A stretch of DNA of 64,000 nt from an uncultured Prevotella sp. (lineage in GTDB: Bacteria > Bacteroidota > Bacteroidia > Bacteroidales > Bacteroidaceae): the NCBI GenBank assembly GCA_900540375.1, contig UQFS01000005.1:62001-126000 (forward strand). The letters are read 5' to 3'. The notes under the pieces were generated by a model. That model ran no database searches. It was not told the origin of the DNA and was given only the letters and a program-made list of their open reading frames with translations. The translations under genes were made by a program, and so were the position numbers. Below, one piece after another: positions 1 through 9,309 of this stretch; the first letter of the stretch is position 1, and each line of letters opens with the position of its first letter.

Positions 1-243
1 TGCGTCGTAGTAGCGGGGCGCAAAGCGCACGGGCACCGTCTTGCCGAGTTTACAGATGCGCACCACCACCTCGGTCTCATATTCTATGCGTCCCAAGTGG
101 TCGGGGATGAAAAACGGCTTATGGTCCTTCAGCAGACTGGAGTCAGCCTTGAGAAAGATCACGGGTTCATCCGGTTTCTTTAACGTACCGTGCATCTCTT
201 TATTGTGCGCGGCATAATTCATTCCGATGCAGAATATCTTCAT
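1..243 (-). CDS. Fumarylacetoacetate hydrolase family protein, N-terminal part
   Basis: The minus frame opens with ATG at 243 and stays open for 81 codons to the window edge, so only the N-terminus is present. It begins MKIFCIGMNYAAHNKEM and continues with EPVIFLKADSSLL and RIEYETEVVVRI, the order seen at the start of the FAH superfamily (2-hydroxyhepta-2,4-dienedioate isomerases, acylpyruvate hydrolases), where the Glu residues of EYETE help bind the metal. The family cleaves or isomerises C-C bonds of 2-oxo acids in the cytoplasm; the substrate cannot be told from this fragment. It starts 10 bp after the stop of the GH53 galactanase on the same strand and is probably co-transcribed with it, though no functional link is evident. 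Confidence 0.85.
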   Translation of the reverse strand, partial: MKIFCIGMNYAAHNKEMHGTLKKPDEPVIFLKADSSLLKDHKPFFIPDHLGRIEYETEVVVRICKLGKTVPVRFAPRYYDA

Positions 244-253
244 AATATGTGAC

Positions 254-1546
254 TTATCTCACGATGATCTTTTTCTTGTGCTGGATATACACGCCGCTGT
301 CCTTGGGCTGGCTGACGCTGCGGCCGCTGAGATCGTAGTAGCTATCATCGGTCGTCTTCGACATGTTGACTTTCAGCTGGCTGATGCCCGTGGAGGTAGT
401 GGCGTACTTGGCCAGTGCAGTGAAGGCTGGGGTAGCGCGTCCGGTGTTGCTGTCGAAGAGCGGGGCGTTGTACCATCCGCTGAGACTTGTACCCTTGGCG
501 TTGTACTCCGGCCACCACCAGAAGAGGCCGTTGACATGGCTGTGCTTGTTGAGCATGGCGATGAGATCGTCGGTGAACTGCTTCTGGCCTTCGTCGCTAT
601 AGGGCCATACCTTCGTGGCGTCGTAGGTGGTTCCGCCGACGGCCCAAGCGTAGGGGTATCCGGTCTCCACCACCATGATCTCTTTCTTCGGCCAGCCTGT
701 TTCCAGCTTTGTGATCGCCCCGTCGAGCTCACTCAGCGCGCCATGGAAATAGGGATAGTAGCTCAGTCCGATGACGTCATAGTCGATGCCGTATGTGTTC
801 ATCTTGCTGAAGAAGTTGGTCAGCGCCTTATATTCTTTGTTGTCGTTTTGCTGTGAGATGGACACGCGCTCTACGTGCAGGATGATTTTTGCCGAAGGAC
901 ACGTCTTGCGCACGGCTTGCGTAGCCTGCTTGAGCAGGTTGGCGAAGCGGTCCCAGTTGGCTGTTGACGAAGGCCAGCACTGCTTCAGCGTGCCGTTCGG
1001 GCGTCCCCACAGCATGCCGTAGGAGATCTCGTTGCCGGTCTGTACGAGGTCGGGCTCGGCATCGGCGGCTTTCAGTTGGGTCAGAACGTCGGCGGTGTAG
1101 CTGTACACTTCCTGTGCGAGGTCGCCGCCGCCGAGGCTCTTCCATTCCTCAGGTGTCCACTGCTTGGCGGGGTCGGCCCAGGTGTCAGAGTAGTGGATGT
1201 CGAGCATGAACTTCATGCCGGCGTCCTTGATGCGCTTGCCCAGGGTTTTCACCCATGCGATGTCCTGGCAGACGTTGTCGTCGGTACTCCATGTATAGGG
1301 CGCACTGCTGTTGGTAGTCTGCTTCTTCGGGTTGACGAAGAGGCGCACGCGCATGGCGTTCATGCCCACCTGCTTGCTGTAGGTGATGAGGTCGCTGATC
1401 GACTGTCCGTCGTGGGTGTAGTAGGTGGCTCCGGCCTGCTCATAGCGGGGGAGCATTGAGATGTCGCCGCCAGCAAGTTTCTGCGCACGGGCTGTGCACA
1501 GCGACAGTGCGAGGGCGGGGATGAGAAGATCGGTACGAATATTCAT
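254..1546 (-). CDS. Secreted GH53 endo-beta-1,4-galactanase
   Basis: Predicted arabinogalactan endo-beta-1,4-galactanase, hydrolysing beta-1,4-galactan side chains of pectin. A signal peptide is followed by the GH53 (beta/alpha)8 barrel: GMNAMRVRLFVNP, MLDIHYSDTWADP, the acid/base Glu173 in QTGNEIS and the nucleophile Glu294 in VVETGYP. The C-terminus has the Prevotella tail YDLSGRSV...GVYIQHKKKIIVR found on other exported enzymes here. An upstream in-frame ATG at 1573 would add a His-rich stretch, but it overlaps a TAAATTTG -7 element (1571-1578), so the ATG at 1546 is preferred. The gene is divergent from the starch genes to its right and carries no copy of their operator. Confidence 0.93.
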   Translation of the reverse strand: MNIRTDLLIPALALSLCTARAQKLAGGDISMLPRYEQAGATYYTHDGQSISDLITYSKQVGMNAMRVRLFVNPKKQTTNSSAPYTWSTDDNVCQDIAWVKTLGKRIKDAGMKFMLDIHYSDTWADPAKQWTPEEWKSLGGGDLAQEVYSYTADVLTQLKAADAEPDLVQTGNEISYGMLWGRPNGTLKQCWPSSTANWDRFANLLKQATQAVRKTCPSAKIILHVERVSISQQNDNKEYKALTNFFSKMNTYGIDYDVIGLSYYPYFHGALSELDGAITKLETGWPKKEIMVVETGYPYAWAVGGTTYDATKVWPYSDEGQKQFTDDLIAMLNKHSHVNGLFWWWPEYNAKGTSLSGWYNAPLFDSNTGRATPAFTALAKYATTSTGISQLKVNMSKTTDDSYYDLSGRSVSQPKDSGVYIQHKKKIIVR

Positions 1547-1570
1547 TTCATGCATGTGATGATGATGTTG

Positions 1571-1578
1571 CAAATTTA
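1571..1578 (-). promoter_or_regulatory. -7 promoter element of the GH53 gene
   Basis: TAAATTTG on the minus strand fits the Bacteroidota -7 consensus TAnnTTTG. It lies 24 bp before the ATG at 1546 and decides the start choice for the galactanase. No clear -33 TTTG was seen. Confidence 0.55.
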
Positions 1579-1650
1579 ATTAAAAAAAAGGAGAACACAA
1601 AATCGTGCCCCGCCTTTTTCTGCGCTACATGGTTTCTCACAGATGAGCAG

Positions 1651-1691
1651 CCTCACCCCCCACCCCCTCTCCAAGGGGAGAGGGGAGTGAC
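1651..1691 (+). repeat. REP-like GC-rich palindrome, copy 1
   Basis: Member of a family built as AGCC(C/T)nnCCCC..CCCC followed by a hairpin CCCTCTCC/GGGGAGAGGG and a GTGA end. Other copies lie near 16.8, 17.5, 21.4, 27.2 and 41.6 kb. Unlike those, this copy is not directly behind a stop codon. Confidence 0.7.
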
Positions 1692-2178
1692 ATGCTTCAA
1701 GAAACGAAAAGCTCTCACAAAGCTGATCAGCGATGATGGTTACGCATCTGTGTAGATCTGTGTAAATCTGTGAGAAGAAATAATCGTGAGAGAGTGTCAC
1801 ACAGATCTCACAGATTCTCACAGTTCCTTACTATCACGTTGCCTATCGGGTTGAAGGGTTTCATATCCGTGTAAATCCGTGTAAATCTGTGAGGAATAAA
1901 AAGTCTCAGTGAGAATATCTCGGAATAATCCACGAAACTATGACTTGACACTTATAAAGATCCGTGGAAGAACAACAAAAAAACTACCGCGCTTTTGTAT
2001 GTCAGTCTCGTTTGTCTTATAAAGTGACAATTTTCCGCTCACGAGAATCGATTCTTTTCCACGAACACCTGTCTTGCTCTGATTTTCGCGAAAATTTGAC
2101 TGCTTTTGTAATTGTCAGATAATCAGTATGTTATGATTATTACCTTCCTGCCTTGTTATAAAATCACTAATTTCTCAC

Positions 2179-2290
2179 AAAATTCTCTAGAGAATTTTCT
2201 GTCATCACGCCTATTTGATCCGATGAAACTACCGAGATGAGAGTGTAAAACAACCGAGATGACGAAGTAAAAAGGCTGAGATGAGCGTTT
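2179..2290. repeat. Palindrome plus 22-bp repeats, copy A
   Basis: A perfect 20-bp palindrome at 2179-2198 centred on TTCTCTAGAGAA is followed from 2229 by three roughly 22-bp units with the core (C/T)(C/T)GAGATGA, two of them ending in a GTAAA-like run. The same combination recurs in inverted order around 47.33-47.44 kb, so this is an intergenic repeat family and not chance sequence. Confidence 0.6.
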
Positions 2291-2588
2291 CATCCCACCT
2301 TTTTCGTCATCACACGAAGCAAAAATCGGCACGCGAAGTGGCAAATCTGTTTTTCTCTTCTCTGGATTACATGTTCGTGCGGATGTACTTTTGTCAAGGA
2401 AAATACTGGTTCGGATGAGGTGAGGGCGCTTTGTAGCTCATGAAGCAATCTCGTTTCAAGGCACTGTCCATTTGTCTATTTTAGCGTTCTATTTAGTTAT
2501 TTTGGACTGAAGAGAAGTCCACATGTCGATGACCCGATGGAACTGAAAAGACGAGAAAGTATCTCAACAAATCACTATTTTAACAAAA

Positions 2589-2602
2589 TGTAAACGATTG
2601 CA
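2589..2602 (+). promoter_or_regulatory. LacI-type operator 1 (starch-binding protein gene)
   Basis: TGTAAACGATTGCA, a near-palindrome of the LacI-family type. Its centre (2595.5) is 61.5 bp upstream of the first base of the -7 element at 2657. The same spacing occurs at five other promoters in the window. Confidence 0.8.
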
Positions 2603-2656
2603 TTTTTATTACCCTCTATTATTCTGCGGATTTGCGCAACTTTGTATTTCTTTTAA

Positions 2657-2664
2657 TAACTTTG
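2657..2664 (+). promoter_or_regulatory. -7 promoter element
   Basis: TAACTTTG matches TAnnTTTG. The coding start at 2784 lies about 120 bp downstream, leaving a long 5' leader. A TTTG at 2631-2634 is 22 bp upstream, slightly off the usual 19. Confidence 0.65.
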
Positions 2665-2783
2665 CAACACCCGCTACGGGAGAAACATAAGCCTATTTTC
2701 CTCGTATATAATGTATAAACTTGAACGACCCGCGTAATCTAAGTTGGGGAAAAACTTATAAGAAACATCAATTAGTACTATAA

Positions 2784-5600
2784 ATGAAGTTTAAACATTT
2801 ACATTTTCATGCACATATTCGTGCAATTTGCATGGCAATGGCACTCTTTGCCGCACCTCTGTCGATGGAAGTTTATGGACAGACAACCTATTCTGTTGTC
2901 TTCTCTAACAGCAGCAGTTTTGACAAGAAGGTAGAGGTGTTGATGGTCGCTGCACTCTACCGTAATGATAAAGCGGAGGACCTCAGACACACCAAGGACA
3001 ACAACCGTTGGCAGATCAGCCTGAAATATGACGACCCACGGTGGAAAGACATCGCGGATGGAAAGGTCTACTGGTATATAAAGTCCAGTGGGGGGGACAT
3101 TATCGGCCCTAATACTAATGGGGAGAATATGGATGACGGCACGGACAATAGCAGTAGTTCCGCCTCTGTCCATGGCCGTATGCGCTATAAGAATGAGACT
3201 TCGCTGAAAAGTGACGGTACCGAGTCTTCATTTACTTATTTTACTTGTACCAAAGGTAAGTCAAGTGCTGTTTCCTGCACTTTCGCTTATTCCAATGCCG
3301 ATGCCACTTATGAAACCAGTTCCAATAATGGTTCGCAACTGAATTATGGTAAACCCGGTGTGCAATATTGGCGCAACTTGAGTGGTATCAAATACAGCCT
3401 TACTTACAACAGTTCTTCCTCCTCCTCTTTCGGAGACCTTCCCTTCTACGACGGAACGTTCTGCTATGTGAAAAAGCCAGCAGGATGGAGCAAAGTGTAT
3501 GCCTGGGTATATGATGATAATAAGAATCAGTACTCTTCTGCCACTTCTTGGCCGGGTGAGCAATTGACAACGACGGCAGAGTCAAATGGCGTTACCTATT
3601 ATCTGTGGAAGATGAGCTCCGGCAAGGCAGGAACTCCGACCAAGATCATGTTTAATAATGGTGGTAGCAATGGTACTAATCAGACTAAGGAATTGACATT
3701 TACCAATGGTGCTGTCTATGATGCTGCCAATACCAGCAACCCAACCACCCTTGGCATCGCGACGAAGCAATCAGGCACATCAGATCCTACGGCAGCCTAC
3801 GAGAAGTTCTATGCTTACGGTTTCTGGGGTGGAAAAGATGCTTCGTTCAAGGAGATGACACCGGTGGTCTATTGCAATGCAGAGAATGAGGTGGACAGCG
3901 TGGTTTACTATACCACCATGTCGAAGGTGAATGCCTCTTTCGACAATTTTTTCTTTATGTTCTGCATCCAACGCTATATGGAGAGTTGGAATAGCTGGAT
4001 AACGAACAAAGGCAAGGGCGCTTGGGACTATGTCTGGCGTCCGGAGATCTTTGACGACCGCGACTGCAACACACTGTCCGGCGCGCTCTACCAGTCTGGT
4101 AACGACCTCTCGAATATCAAGGGTACTACGGCGGGTGCAACCTATTTTACTGGTTCTCCTAATCCTTTAGGTTTTAAAACTACTGACACTTGGATGGGTA
4201 AGAACCAGATGCAGTCTATCAATCCCTTGCTGACTGACGATCAGAAGCAGAAGTATGATTCCTATGAGCTCTCACTAAATGTCACAACGGGTACCTATAG
4301 TGTTGCTTTCCGTAATGCCATTCAGATCGTTGGCCCTGCTGTCGTCTCCGGAAAGAGCTGGACGGCAGATGCTGCACGCAACTATACCGGCAAAGACGCT
4401 ACCTGCGGCACTTGGGATAAAACGAAAGCCATCACGTTGAAGCCAAGCGACGACGGTACCTATTATTATACTACTGTAAAGCTTAAGGCAGGAGAGAAGT
4501 TCCGCTTCATCGAGAACAACAAGTATCTGACCAACTTCGGTGAGGACGATGTCACTCCGAACGACAAGGACTTTGCTCCTGCGAAGGAGAATGGCGATGT
4601 CTGCTACTACAACCACATCAGCCGCAATACGCTTTCTACTGATGTGAACCCGACGGGTACTTCCGGCGAGAGTGGTCTTTCTGACGGTAATGACATCTCC
4701 TTCGCGATGCCGGGTCTCAAGGATGGGGATACATATGAGACCGAGATCCGCGTCTCTGCCAGCAATGCATTCAACCAGCAGATGACAGGCAAGGCTGCTC
4801 CGTTCTATACCATCACTCGCCCCGTGAAGCTCTTCAACTATGGCAGCGACGGCAATGGCTACGCCTCTTTCGCCTGCAACTATCCTTTGGAGATCGTCAA
4901 CGGTACAGACGTGAAGGTCTATGACATCATCAGCTATGATATGAATGCCAGCAAGGTGACCCTGCGCGATCAGAGCGACAACTACAAGACCAGCACCAAG
5001 CAATACATACCTGCCAAGAGCGGTGTGATTCTCTCTGCAACAGCTACGGATAAGGTCAGCACGATCACTGTTCGCCCGATAATAGAGAAACTCGGCCAGA
5101 CTGTCGACAACGGGAGTAATCTGCTCAAGGCTGTCTATTTGCCTAATCAAAAGATTAATATGACGACTCCTGAGACATCCACGAATACCGGTGATCCTGT
5201 TACCAGCCGTCAGTACCTCTTCTCTTGGGTGAAGCAGAGCAATGGCTCCTATAAACTTGGCTTTCTGCGTTCAAAGACCGGCAAGAGTGTTTCGGAGCGT
5301 GCTTATCTTTCGCTGACGGGTGAGGCTGTTGGCGCTACAACCCTCAACCCTTCCGACGAGGCTGCTTACGAGCGCGTGGAAGGAATCAGCACAGACGACA
5401 AGACTGTATTTGGTGCCAAGGAATATCAGGTCAACCTCTTCTTTGAGGGCAGTGAAGATGAGAACATCACGGGCATCCATGCGCTCAACAATCAGATTGT
5501 TGACAAGGAAGGCTGCTACACGTTACAGGGTATCCGTTTGGACAAGCCGGCAGGTGCCGGCATCTATATCCACAACGGTAAGAAAGTCATTGTAAAATAA
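2784..5600 (+). CDS. Large secreted protein with starch-binding module
   Basis: A 938-residue exported protein that I do not recognise as one named family. It starts with a long signal region (hydrophobic MAMALFAAPLSM before a cleavage site near residue 33). Residues about 217-310 (CYVKKPAGWSKVYAWVYDD, SWPGEQL, PTKIMFNNGG) look like a CBM26-type starch-binding module, the type attached to the amylases downstream. A later region (GTWDKTKAITLKPSDDGTYYYTTVKLKAGEKFRF) resembles SusE/SusF-like carbohydrate modules. The C-terminus is the shared exported tail YTLQGIRL...GIYIHNGKKVIVK. No glycosidase catalytic motif was seen. The LacI-type operator upstream places it in the starch regulon, so a non-catalytic surface starch binder is the likely role (inference). 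Confidence 0.75.
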   Translation: MKFKHLHFHAHIRAICMAMALFAAPLSMEVYGQTTYSVVFSNSSSFDKKVEVLMVAALYRNDKAEDLRHTKDNNRWQISLKYDDPRWKDIADGKVYWYIKSSGGDIIGPNTNGENMDDGTDNSSSSASVHGRMRYKNETSLKSDGTESSFTYFTCTKGKSSAVSCTFAYSNADATYETSSNNGSQLNYGKPGVQYWRNLSGIKYSLTYNSSSSSSFGDLPFYDGTFCYVKKPAGWSKVYAWVYDDNKNQYSSATSWPGEQLTTTAESNGVTYYLWKMSSGKAGTPTKIMFNNGGSNGTNQTKELTFTNGAVYDAANTSNPTTLGIATKQSGTSDPTAAYEKFYAYGFWGGKDASFKEMTPVVYCNAENEVDSVVYYTTMSKVNASFDNFFFMFCIQRYMESWNSWITNKGKGAWDYVWRPEIFDDRDCNTLSGALYQSGNDLSNIKGTTAGATYFTGSPNPLGFKTTDTWMGKNQMQSINPLLTDDQKQKYDSYELSLNVTTGTYSVAFRNAIQIVGPAVVSGKSWTADAARNYTGKDATCGTWDKTKAITLKPSDDGTYYYTTVKLKAGEKFRFIENNKYLTNFGEDDVTPNDKDFAPAKENGDVCYYNHISRNTLSTDVNPTGTSGESGLSDGNDISFAMPGLKDGDTYETEIRVSASNAFNQQMTGKAAPFYTITRPVKLFNYGSDGNGYASFACNYPLEIVNGTDVKVYDIISYDMNASKVTLRDQSDNYKTSTKQYIPAKSGVILSATATDKVSTITVRPIIEKLGQTVDNGSNLLKAVYLPNQKINMTTPETSTNTGDPVTSRQYLFSWVKQSNGSYKLGFLRSKTGKSVSERAYLSLTGEAVGATTLNPSDEAAYERVEGISTDDKTVFGAKEYQVNLFFEGSEDENITGIHALNNQIVDKEGCYTLQGIRLDKPAGAGIYIHNGKKVIVK

Positions 5601-5611
5601 CAGAGAAAACT

Positions 5612-5818
5612 ATGAAATATATACAACCGGAAACAACCTATATAAAGCTTGAGCTGCCGAATATCGTCATGGGATCGGAGAAAGGAATCGTGGATCCTTC
5701 AATTAATAAAGGCGAAAATGCCGGTGACGGCAACATTGGTATGGCCAAAGGCGCATGGGACTTTAGTGAATCTGACGATAATCTTTGGTCAAAGTCCAAG
5801 AGTCTTTGGAACGAATAA
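5612..5818 (+). CDS. Small 68-aa protein, unknown
   Basis: MKYIQPETTYIKLELPN opens a 68-residue acidic protein without signal peptide or membrane segment, rich in Gly, Asp and Ser and ending in SKSLWNE. It starts 11 bp after the preceding gene and ahead of a strong terminator, so it is very likely the last gene of that transcript. Short proteins with a similar MKY..PE/P opening are frequent beside exported-protein genes in Prevotella, but I know of no assigned function. The tight coupling and natural codon use argue for a real gene. Confidence 0.65.
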   Translation: MKYIQPETTYIKLELPNIVMGSEKGIVDPSINKGENAGDGNIGMAKGAWDFSESDDNLWSKSKSLWNE

Positions 5819-5870
5819 GACTTAACAGTATGTAATTGATAGAAACTAGTATAATTATCATACATTTTTG

Positions 5871-5926
5871 AAGAGATGGCAACAGCCGAGGAGTTCTTCC
5901 TTTGGTCTGTTGCCATCTCTTTTTTC
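5871..5926 (+). terminator. Rho-independent terminator
   Basis: Perfect 15-bp stem AAGAGATGGCAACAG (5871-5885) with its complement at 5907-5921, followed by a T-run. It closes the starch-binding/68-aa transcript. Confidence 0.9.
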
Positions 5927-5956
5927 TTCTTCTGTACAACGGCTTTTCTTTTTTTT

Positions 5957-5970
5957 TGTAATCGTTTGCA
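5957..5970 (+). promoter_or_regulatory. LacI-type operator 2 (amylase gene)
   Basis: TGTAATCGTTTGCA, the reverse complement of TGCAAACGATTACA. Centre 5963.5 is 61.5 bp upstream of the -7 element starting at 6025. Confidence 0.82.
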
Positions 5971-6024
5971 TAAAATTTTACGCAATAATACGATTGACTT
6001 ATATCAATAATTGCGCTTTTTCTT

Positions 6025-6032
6025 TAACTTTG
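6025..6032 (+). promoter_or_regulatory. -7 promoter element
   Basis: TAACTTTG, 68 bp ahead of the ATG at 6101. No TTTG stands 19 bp upstream, as expected for an activator-dependent promoter. Confidence 0.65.
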
Positions 6033-6100
6033 TAGTCAGATAACCATTACTACATCTTAGATCCTACGATCACACAATATTCATTTAAAAAAAACCACAC

Positions 6101-9100
6101 ATGAAACACTTTACATTTACACGACGGGCCGCCACACTGGCGCTCTCCGCTCTGCTCTTCAGCCAGGGCATGATGGCAGACAGTTTTGTAGGCGGCCGAA
6201 CAGACTTTCGCGACGAGAGTATCTACTTCGTCCTCACCACTCGCTTCTACGACGGTGATCCCGGCAACAATGTGCTGTGCTGGGACAATCAGGAAAGCCA
6301 AAAGTCCACCAAAGACCCTTGCTGGCGTGGTGATTTCCAAGGCCTGATCGACAAGCTCGACTATATCAAGGCACTCGGCTTCACTGCTATCTGGATCAAT
6401 CCCGTCGTGCAGAATGCTTCGGGATATGACTATCACGGCTACCATGCTTCCGACTTCTCGAAAGTAGACTGCCGCTATCAGAGTAGTGACGGCAGCAGTG
6501 GCGACGTGATGTTTAAGCAGCTCATTGATGCCGCACACAAGAAGGGTATCAAGATCATCCTCGACATCGTGCTCAACCACACCGGTAACTTCGGTGAGTC
6601 TAAACTATGCCCGGAGTTCACGCGCAGCGAGAAGCTCACCACACAAGGCTCCATCGCCTGCGTGAAACCCATCACGAGTGTCCTCGGCTCTGACTATGAG
6701 AGCCTGAAACCGGGCGACCAGTATCAACGCCGTCTGGCCTTGATGAAGAATACCGACGGCAAGAACCACGATACACACAACTACTGGCATCATGTGGCAA
6801 ATGCATGGAACTGGGACGAGCCCAGCCGCTGGTGGGGGCAGATCGCCGGCGACTGTGTGGACTTGAACACCGAGAATCCAGCTGTCGACGCTTATCTCGT
6901 GAAATGCTACGGCGACTTCATCAAGCTCGGCGTAGACGGCTTCCGCATCGACACCTCCGGACATATCGCCCGCCTGTCGTTCAACAAAGCCTTCATCCCG
7001 CAGTTCACTGAGCTCGGCAAGCAGTACGCCTCAGCCCGTCAGCTCTACGACGGCAAGGAGGCAGGCTCTCCGTTCTATATGTTCGGCGAGGTCTGCGCCC
7101 GCTTTAGTGGTGTCACCTACCGCGACCAGCCTAACCTCTCTCCTTATTATTATACGTGGGCTTCGAGTGCTTCCGACCTTGCCAATTGGAACAACGACGC
7201 CTCGTGGTGGGACAATCAGGTGGTGCCCGAAGGTGCCAGTCCGCTTGGCAACATGACGCTGTGCCTCAACGAGCCCAGCGTGAAGAAGACCTCCAACAAT
7301 GCGTGGATGCAGAACGGCGCTTACCACACGCCCGACTACAGCCAGGCAAGTGGCTTCAACGTCATCGACTTCCCCGTGCACTACAACTTTACCAGCGTGG
7401 GTTCGGTCATGAATATGGTCAAGGAGGACAACCTCTACAATGACGCCACTTGGAACGTCGTCTATGTCGACTCTCACGACTATGGTCCACAGCCCAACGA
7501 TCAGGTTCGTTTCAGCGGTGGTACGAACCAGTGGGCCGATAACCTGACGTGGATGTTCCTCTTCCGCGGCATCCCCTGCCTGTACTATGGCTCTGAGGTG
7601 GAGTTCCAGGCCGGCAAGAAGATCGACAACGGACCCAACGGCCCGCTCTCTGATACCGGTCGCGCTTATTTCGGACAGAACCTTGAAGGTACTGTCACTG
7701 CTTCCGACTTCGGCGTGTTCACCGCTACGGGTCAGGTCGCCAAGACCCTTAACCACCCGTTGGCCAAGCACCTGGAGCGCCTTAACCGCATCCGTCAGGC
7801 TGTGCCCGCACTGCGCAAAGGACAGTATACCACCGACGGTTGCACTTCGACGAGTGGCTGGTCATGGAAGAAGGCGTACAACGCCAATGGCGTGAACTCC
7901 TATGCCTGCGTCTGCATGGATGGCGGCGCTACGTTCACCGGCATTCCCAACGGTACCTATAAAGACTGCGTCACGGGCGACGTGAAGACCGTCTCCAACG
8001 GTACACTCACCGTGTCCTGTCCCTCGAACCAAGGCAACGCCCGCGTCTATGTCCTCAACGGACCGGGTAAGATCGGCGAGGACGGCCCGTTCCTCTACAC
8101 CGCTTCTGCTGCCAGTGCCGACAACAGCGGACTGGCTGCTGACCCGGGTACGACATGGAACGATGTCGTCGAGACCACAGAGCCCACAGCAACGGTGACA
8201 CCCAATGGCGGCTCCTTCACCTCTGACACACAGACGGTGACCATCACCCTCAACAACGCCACCAGTGGTTGGTATCAGATCGGCGACGGCGAGAAGGTAG
8301 CCATCAACGGCTCTTCCGCTACGTTTACCATCGGCAGCGACATGAGCTACGGTGAGTCGAAGACCGTCACCTGGGGTGCTACCGGCCAAGGCGACAGCGG
8401 CACGGAGACGAACAGCGACAAGGTGACGTTCACCAAGCAGGATCCCAACGCTGCCATCACCGTATGGGTGAAGTCTTCCACTGCACCTTATATATATGTA
8501 TGGTACAGCGATGCCAACGGCACCACGAAGGAGCTCAACGGCACCTGGACTAACACCAAGGCCATGACCGCTACGACCTATTCGGGCTGGTACTCCTATA
8601 CGGCACCTGCCGGCGTGTCTTCCTTCAACTTCATCCTTCAGCAGAGCGCGGGCGGCAATAAGCTCACCGGCGATATCAAGAATGTAACGTCGGATGTCTA
8701 CTATGTGGTCAGCGGCTCGTCGGCTGATGTCACCGCCGACCGACCCGACAACAACGGTAGCGGTACGACAACGACGTCTGGCAATGAACCTTGGCTCGAC
8801 AAGAAGGGCGAGATCTCTGTATTCTTCGAAACCAGTGGCTCTGAGACTCCGAGTGTATGGGTCTGGGATGGCAACAACGGCAACAAGAACTACAACGCCA
8901 ACTCTACCTGGCCGGGCGACGCCATGAAGCTGCAGTGCACGCTGGCCTCGGGTGCAAAGGTATATAAGTGGACCTATACAGGTACGCTGACCGCCATTCC
9001 TACGGGCATTATCTTCACCCACGACGGTGGACAGAAGTATAACAATACCGACGGCACCTTCAGAAACCACGGCTACTACATCGCTTCCAGTCCGCAGTCG

Positions 9101-9295
9101 GCTGTCAAGACGGTCAGCAAGACCAAGGACGAGGTGACGGCCATCGGCCAGGTCAGCAGAGCGGGGCAGAAAACCTGCGTCATCTACAACCTGCGCGGAC
9201 AGCGTGTGGCTGAGGTGAAAAATATCAGCGATGCCGAGTATCTGCTCAAGAGCGGCATCTATATCTGCAACGGCAAGAAGTTCGTCATCAGATAA
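6101..9295 (+). CDS. Secreted multimodular GH13 alpha-amylase
   Basis: Exported 1064-residue alpha-glucan hydrolase. A signal peptide (about residues 1-26) precedes a GH13 barrel with GFTAIWINPV, IILDIVLNHTG, nucleophile Asp284 in GVDGFRID, acid/base Glu330 in MFGEV and the third carboxylate Asp460 in YVDSHDYG (SHD instead of the usual NHD). After the barrel come a beta-sandwich region (about 690-780, TVTPNGGSFTSD..TVTITL, as in chitobiase-like C-terminal domains) and two CBM26-like modules beginning near residues 785 (VWVKSSTAPYIYVWY) and 903 (ISVFFETSGSETPSVWVW). It ends with the tail GIYICNGKKFVIR. It is first in a two-amylase unit under its own LacI-type operator. Exact specificity (alpha-amylase or amylopullulanase-like) is not settled by sequence. 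Confidence 0.92.
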   Translation: MKHFTFTRRAATLALSALLFSQGMMADSFVGGRTDFRDESIYFVLTTRFYDGDPGNNVLCWDNQESQKSTKDPCWRGDFQGLIDKLDYIKALGFTAIWINPVVQNASGYDYHGYHASDFSKVDCRYQSSDGSSGDVMFKQLIDAAHKKGIKIILDIVLNHTGNFGESKLCPEFTRSEKLTTQGSIACVKPITSVLGSDYESLKPGDQYQRRLALMKNTDGKNHDTHNYWHHVANAWNWDEPSRWWGQIAGDCVDLNTENPAVDAYLVKCYGDFIKLGVDGFRIDTSGHIARLSFNKAFIPQFTELGKQYASARQLYDGKEAGSPFYMFGEVCARFSGVTYRDQPNLSPYYYTWASSASDLANWNNDASWWDNQVVPEGASPLGNMTLCLNEPSVKKTSNNAWMQNGAYHTPDYSQASGFNVIDFPVHYNFTSVGSVMNMVKEDNLYNDATWNVVYVDSHDYGPQPNDQVRFSGGTNQWADNLTWMFLFRGIPCLYYGSEVEFQAGKKIDNGPNGPLSDTGRAYFGQNLEGTVTASDFGVFTATGQVAKTLNHPLAKHLERLNRIRQAVPALRKGQYTTDGCTSTSGWSWKKAYNANGVNSYACVCMDGGATFTGIPNGTYKDCVTGDVKTVSNGTLTVSCPSNQGNARVYVLNGPGKIGEDGPFLYTASAASADNSGLAADPGTTWNDVVETTEPTATVTPNGGSFTSDTQTVTITLNNATSGWYQIGDGEKVAINGSSATFTIGSDMSYGESKTVTWGATGQGDSGTETNSDKVTFTKQDPNAAITVWVKSSTAPYIYVWYSDANGTTKELNGTWTNTKAMTATTYSGWYSYTAPAGVSSFNFILQQSAGGNKLTGDIKNVTSDVYYVVSGSSADVTADRPDNNGSGTTTTSGNEPWLDKKGEISVFFETSGSETPSVWVWDGNNGNKNYNANSTWPGDAMKLQCTLASGAKVYKWTYTGTLTAIPTGIIFTHDGGQKYNNTDGTFRNHGYYIASSPQSAVKTVSKTKDEVTAIGQVSRAGQKTCVIYNLRGQRVAEVKNISDAEYLLKSGIYICNGKKFVIR

Positions 9296-9309
9296 GACAT
9301 GGTGAAAAC

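Larger units (their letters stand above)
1579..2588. other. Long intergenic region with repeats, no gene seen
   Basis: About 1 kb between the divergent GH53 and starch-binding genes. It holds a GC-rich REP-like palindrome (1651-1691), several copies of a TCTGTGTAAATCTGTGAG-like motif between about 1740 and 1895, and a palindrome plus 22-bp repeat element at 2179-2290. Short open frames here (for example 2156-2344, minus) have no recognisable features. Confidence 0.6.

Noticed and set aside
7862..9070. Long minus-strand frame opposite the first amylase (402 aa)
   Set aside because: Shadow of a strongly biased coding sequence; no recognisable motif, while the plus strand encodes clear catalytic and binding modules. 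The same applies to long frames opposite 2784, 9399, 12644, purL and the sus genes.
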